Assembly: GCA_934454005.1 (NCBI GenBank) | Contig: CAKSGI010000007.1 | Location: 1-25,579 of the forward strand | Direction: 5' to 3' | Length of the DNA stretch: 25,579 nt | Origin: an uncultured Eubacteriales bacterium | GTDB taxonomy: Bacteria; Bacillota_A; Clostridia; Oscillospirales; Acutalibacteraceae | Part shown: one piece after another, positions 25,359-25,579 of the stretch | Numbering within the stretch: position 1 is the first letter of the stretch | Layout of the letters: every line of letters starts with the position of its first letter | Program-made: the position numbers and the translations under genes | Notes under the pieces: model-generated | Told to the model about the DNA's origin: nothing | What the model saw: the letters and a program-made list of their open reading frames with translations, nothing else | The model's database searches: none

Positions 25359-25387
25359 AAATATAAAAAGGTTTTAGGAGTGTTTGT

Positions 25388-25579
25388 ATGGAACCCAAAT
25401 ATAAAAGAGTATTACTAAAATTGAGTGGAGAAGCTCTTGCAGGAAATAAAAAGCATGGTATAGATTTTGACACAGTTTTAAAAATATGTACTCATATAAA
25501 AAAATGTGTTGATGCAGGAGTACAAGTTGGCATAGTCGTTGGTGGCGGTAATTTTTGGCGTGGACGTAGTAGTGGAAAA
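25388..25579 (+). CDS. pyrH: UMP kinase (3' truncated by window)
   Basis: The first 64 residues of UMP kinase, which phosphorylates UMP to UDP for pyrimidine supply. The amino-acid-kinase phosphate loop [12 protein letters not shown] (6-17) and [14 protein letters not shown] (about 47-60) are diagnostic of PyrH. AGGAG lies 7-8 nt before the ATG. In many Firmicutes pyrH is followed by frr; that would lie beyond the window. Confidence 0.95.
   Translation, partial: MEPKYKRVLLKLSGEALAGNKKHGIDFDTVLKICTHIKKCVDAGVQVGIVVGGGNFWRGRSSGK

Overview
The window is AT-rich (roughly 30% GC by eye) chromosomal DNA from an endospore-forming, anaerobic low-GC Firmicute, most likely in class Clostridia. The main evidence is a spoIIGA-sigE-sigG sporulation cluster, spmAB, spoVB and ypeB, an AbrB regulator, anaerobic ribonucleotide reductase (nrdDG), a rubredoxin/flavodiiron oxygen-detoxification pair and a feoAB ferrous-iron importer. 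I cannot place it to family with confidence; the archaeal/fungal-type Asd would fit several clostridial lineages. There are no mobile elements, CRISPR arrays, tRNAs or rRNAs. Both edges cut genes: the 3' part of glmS on the left and the 5' part of pyrH on the right.

Layout. 1-3100: glmS end, bidirectional terminator, then feoA-feoB on the minus strand, with a long perfect inverted repeat between the two feo genes. 3100-7300: an RluD-type pseudouridine synthase (-), radC (+), the lipid-flippase-like sporulation gene spoVB (-) and a GNAT acetyltransferase (+). 7300-9050: spmA-spmB (-) behind a sigma-E-like promoter, and abrB (+) behind a near-consensus sigma-A promoter. 9050-10470: a rubredoxin-fprA operon (-). 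10500-13300: an unrecognised membrane protein (+), ypeB without sleB (-), and a TipAS-type MerR regulator (+) with its own 19-bp-spacer promoter. 13300-16270: nrdD-nrdG (-), with two NrdR-box-like palindromes around the promoter. 16270-19620: a lone MazF/NdoA ribonuclease, then spoIIGA-sigE-sigG (+). 19660-21980: queA-tgt (-). 21880-25310: asd-dapA-dapB-ACT operon (+). 25330-end: pyrH (+).

How they work together. SpoIIGA is the membrane protease that removes the SigE pro-sequence in the mother cell; SigG is the late forespore sigma factor. SpmA/SpmB, SpoVB and YpeB act in cortex/core dehydration, peptidoglycan precursor export and germination. QueA and Tgt are queuosine tRNA-modification enzymes. 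Asd, DapA and DapB make the lysine/diaminopimelate precursors needed for wall and spore dipicolinate. Most genes are ordinary core genome.

The observations worth a second look are mostly regulatory. The sigE-sigG junction has a terminator hairpin whose 3' arm holds the sigG Shine-Dalgarno and whose T-tract runs into the TTG start codon. Tandem degenerate 0A-box-like motifs exactly 10 bp apart sit upstream of spoIIGA. The NrdR pair, the MerR operator and the feoA/feoB inverted repeat are the others. I found no clear previously undescribed multi-gene system.
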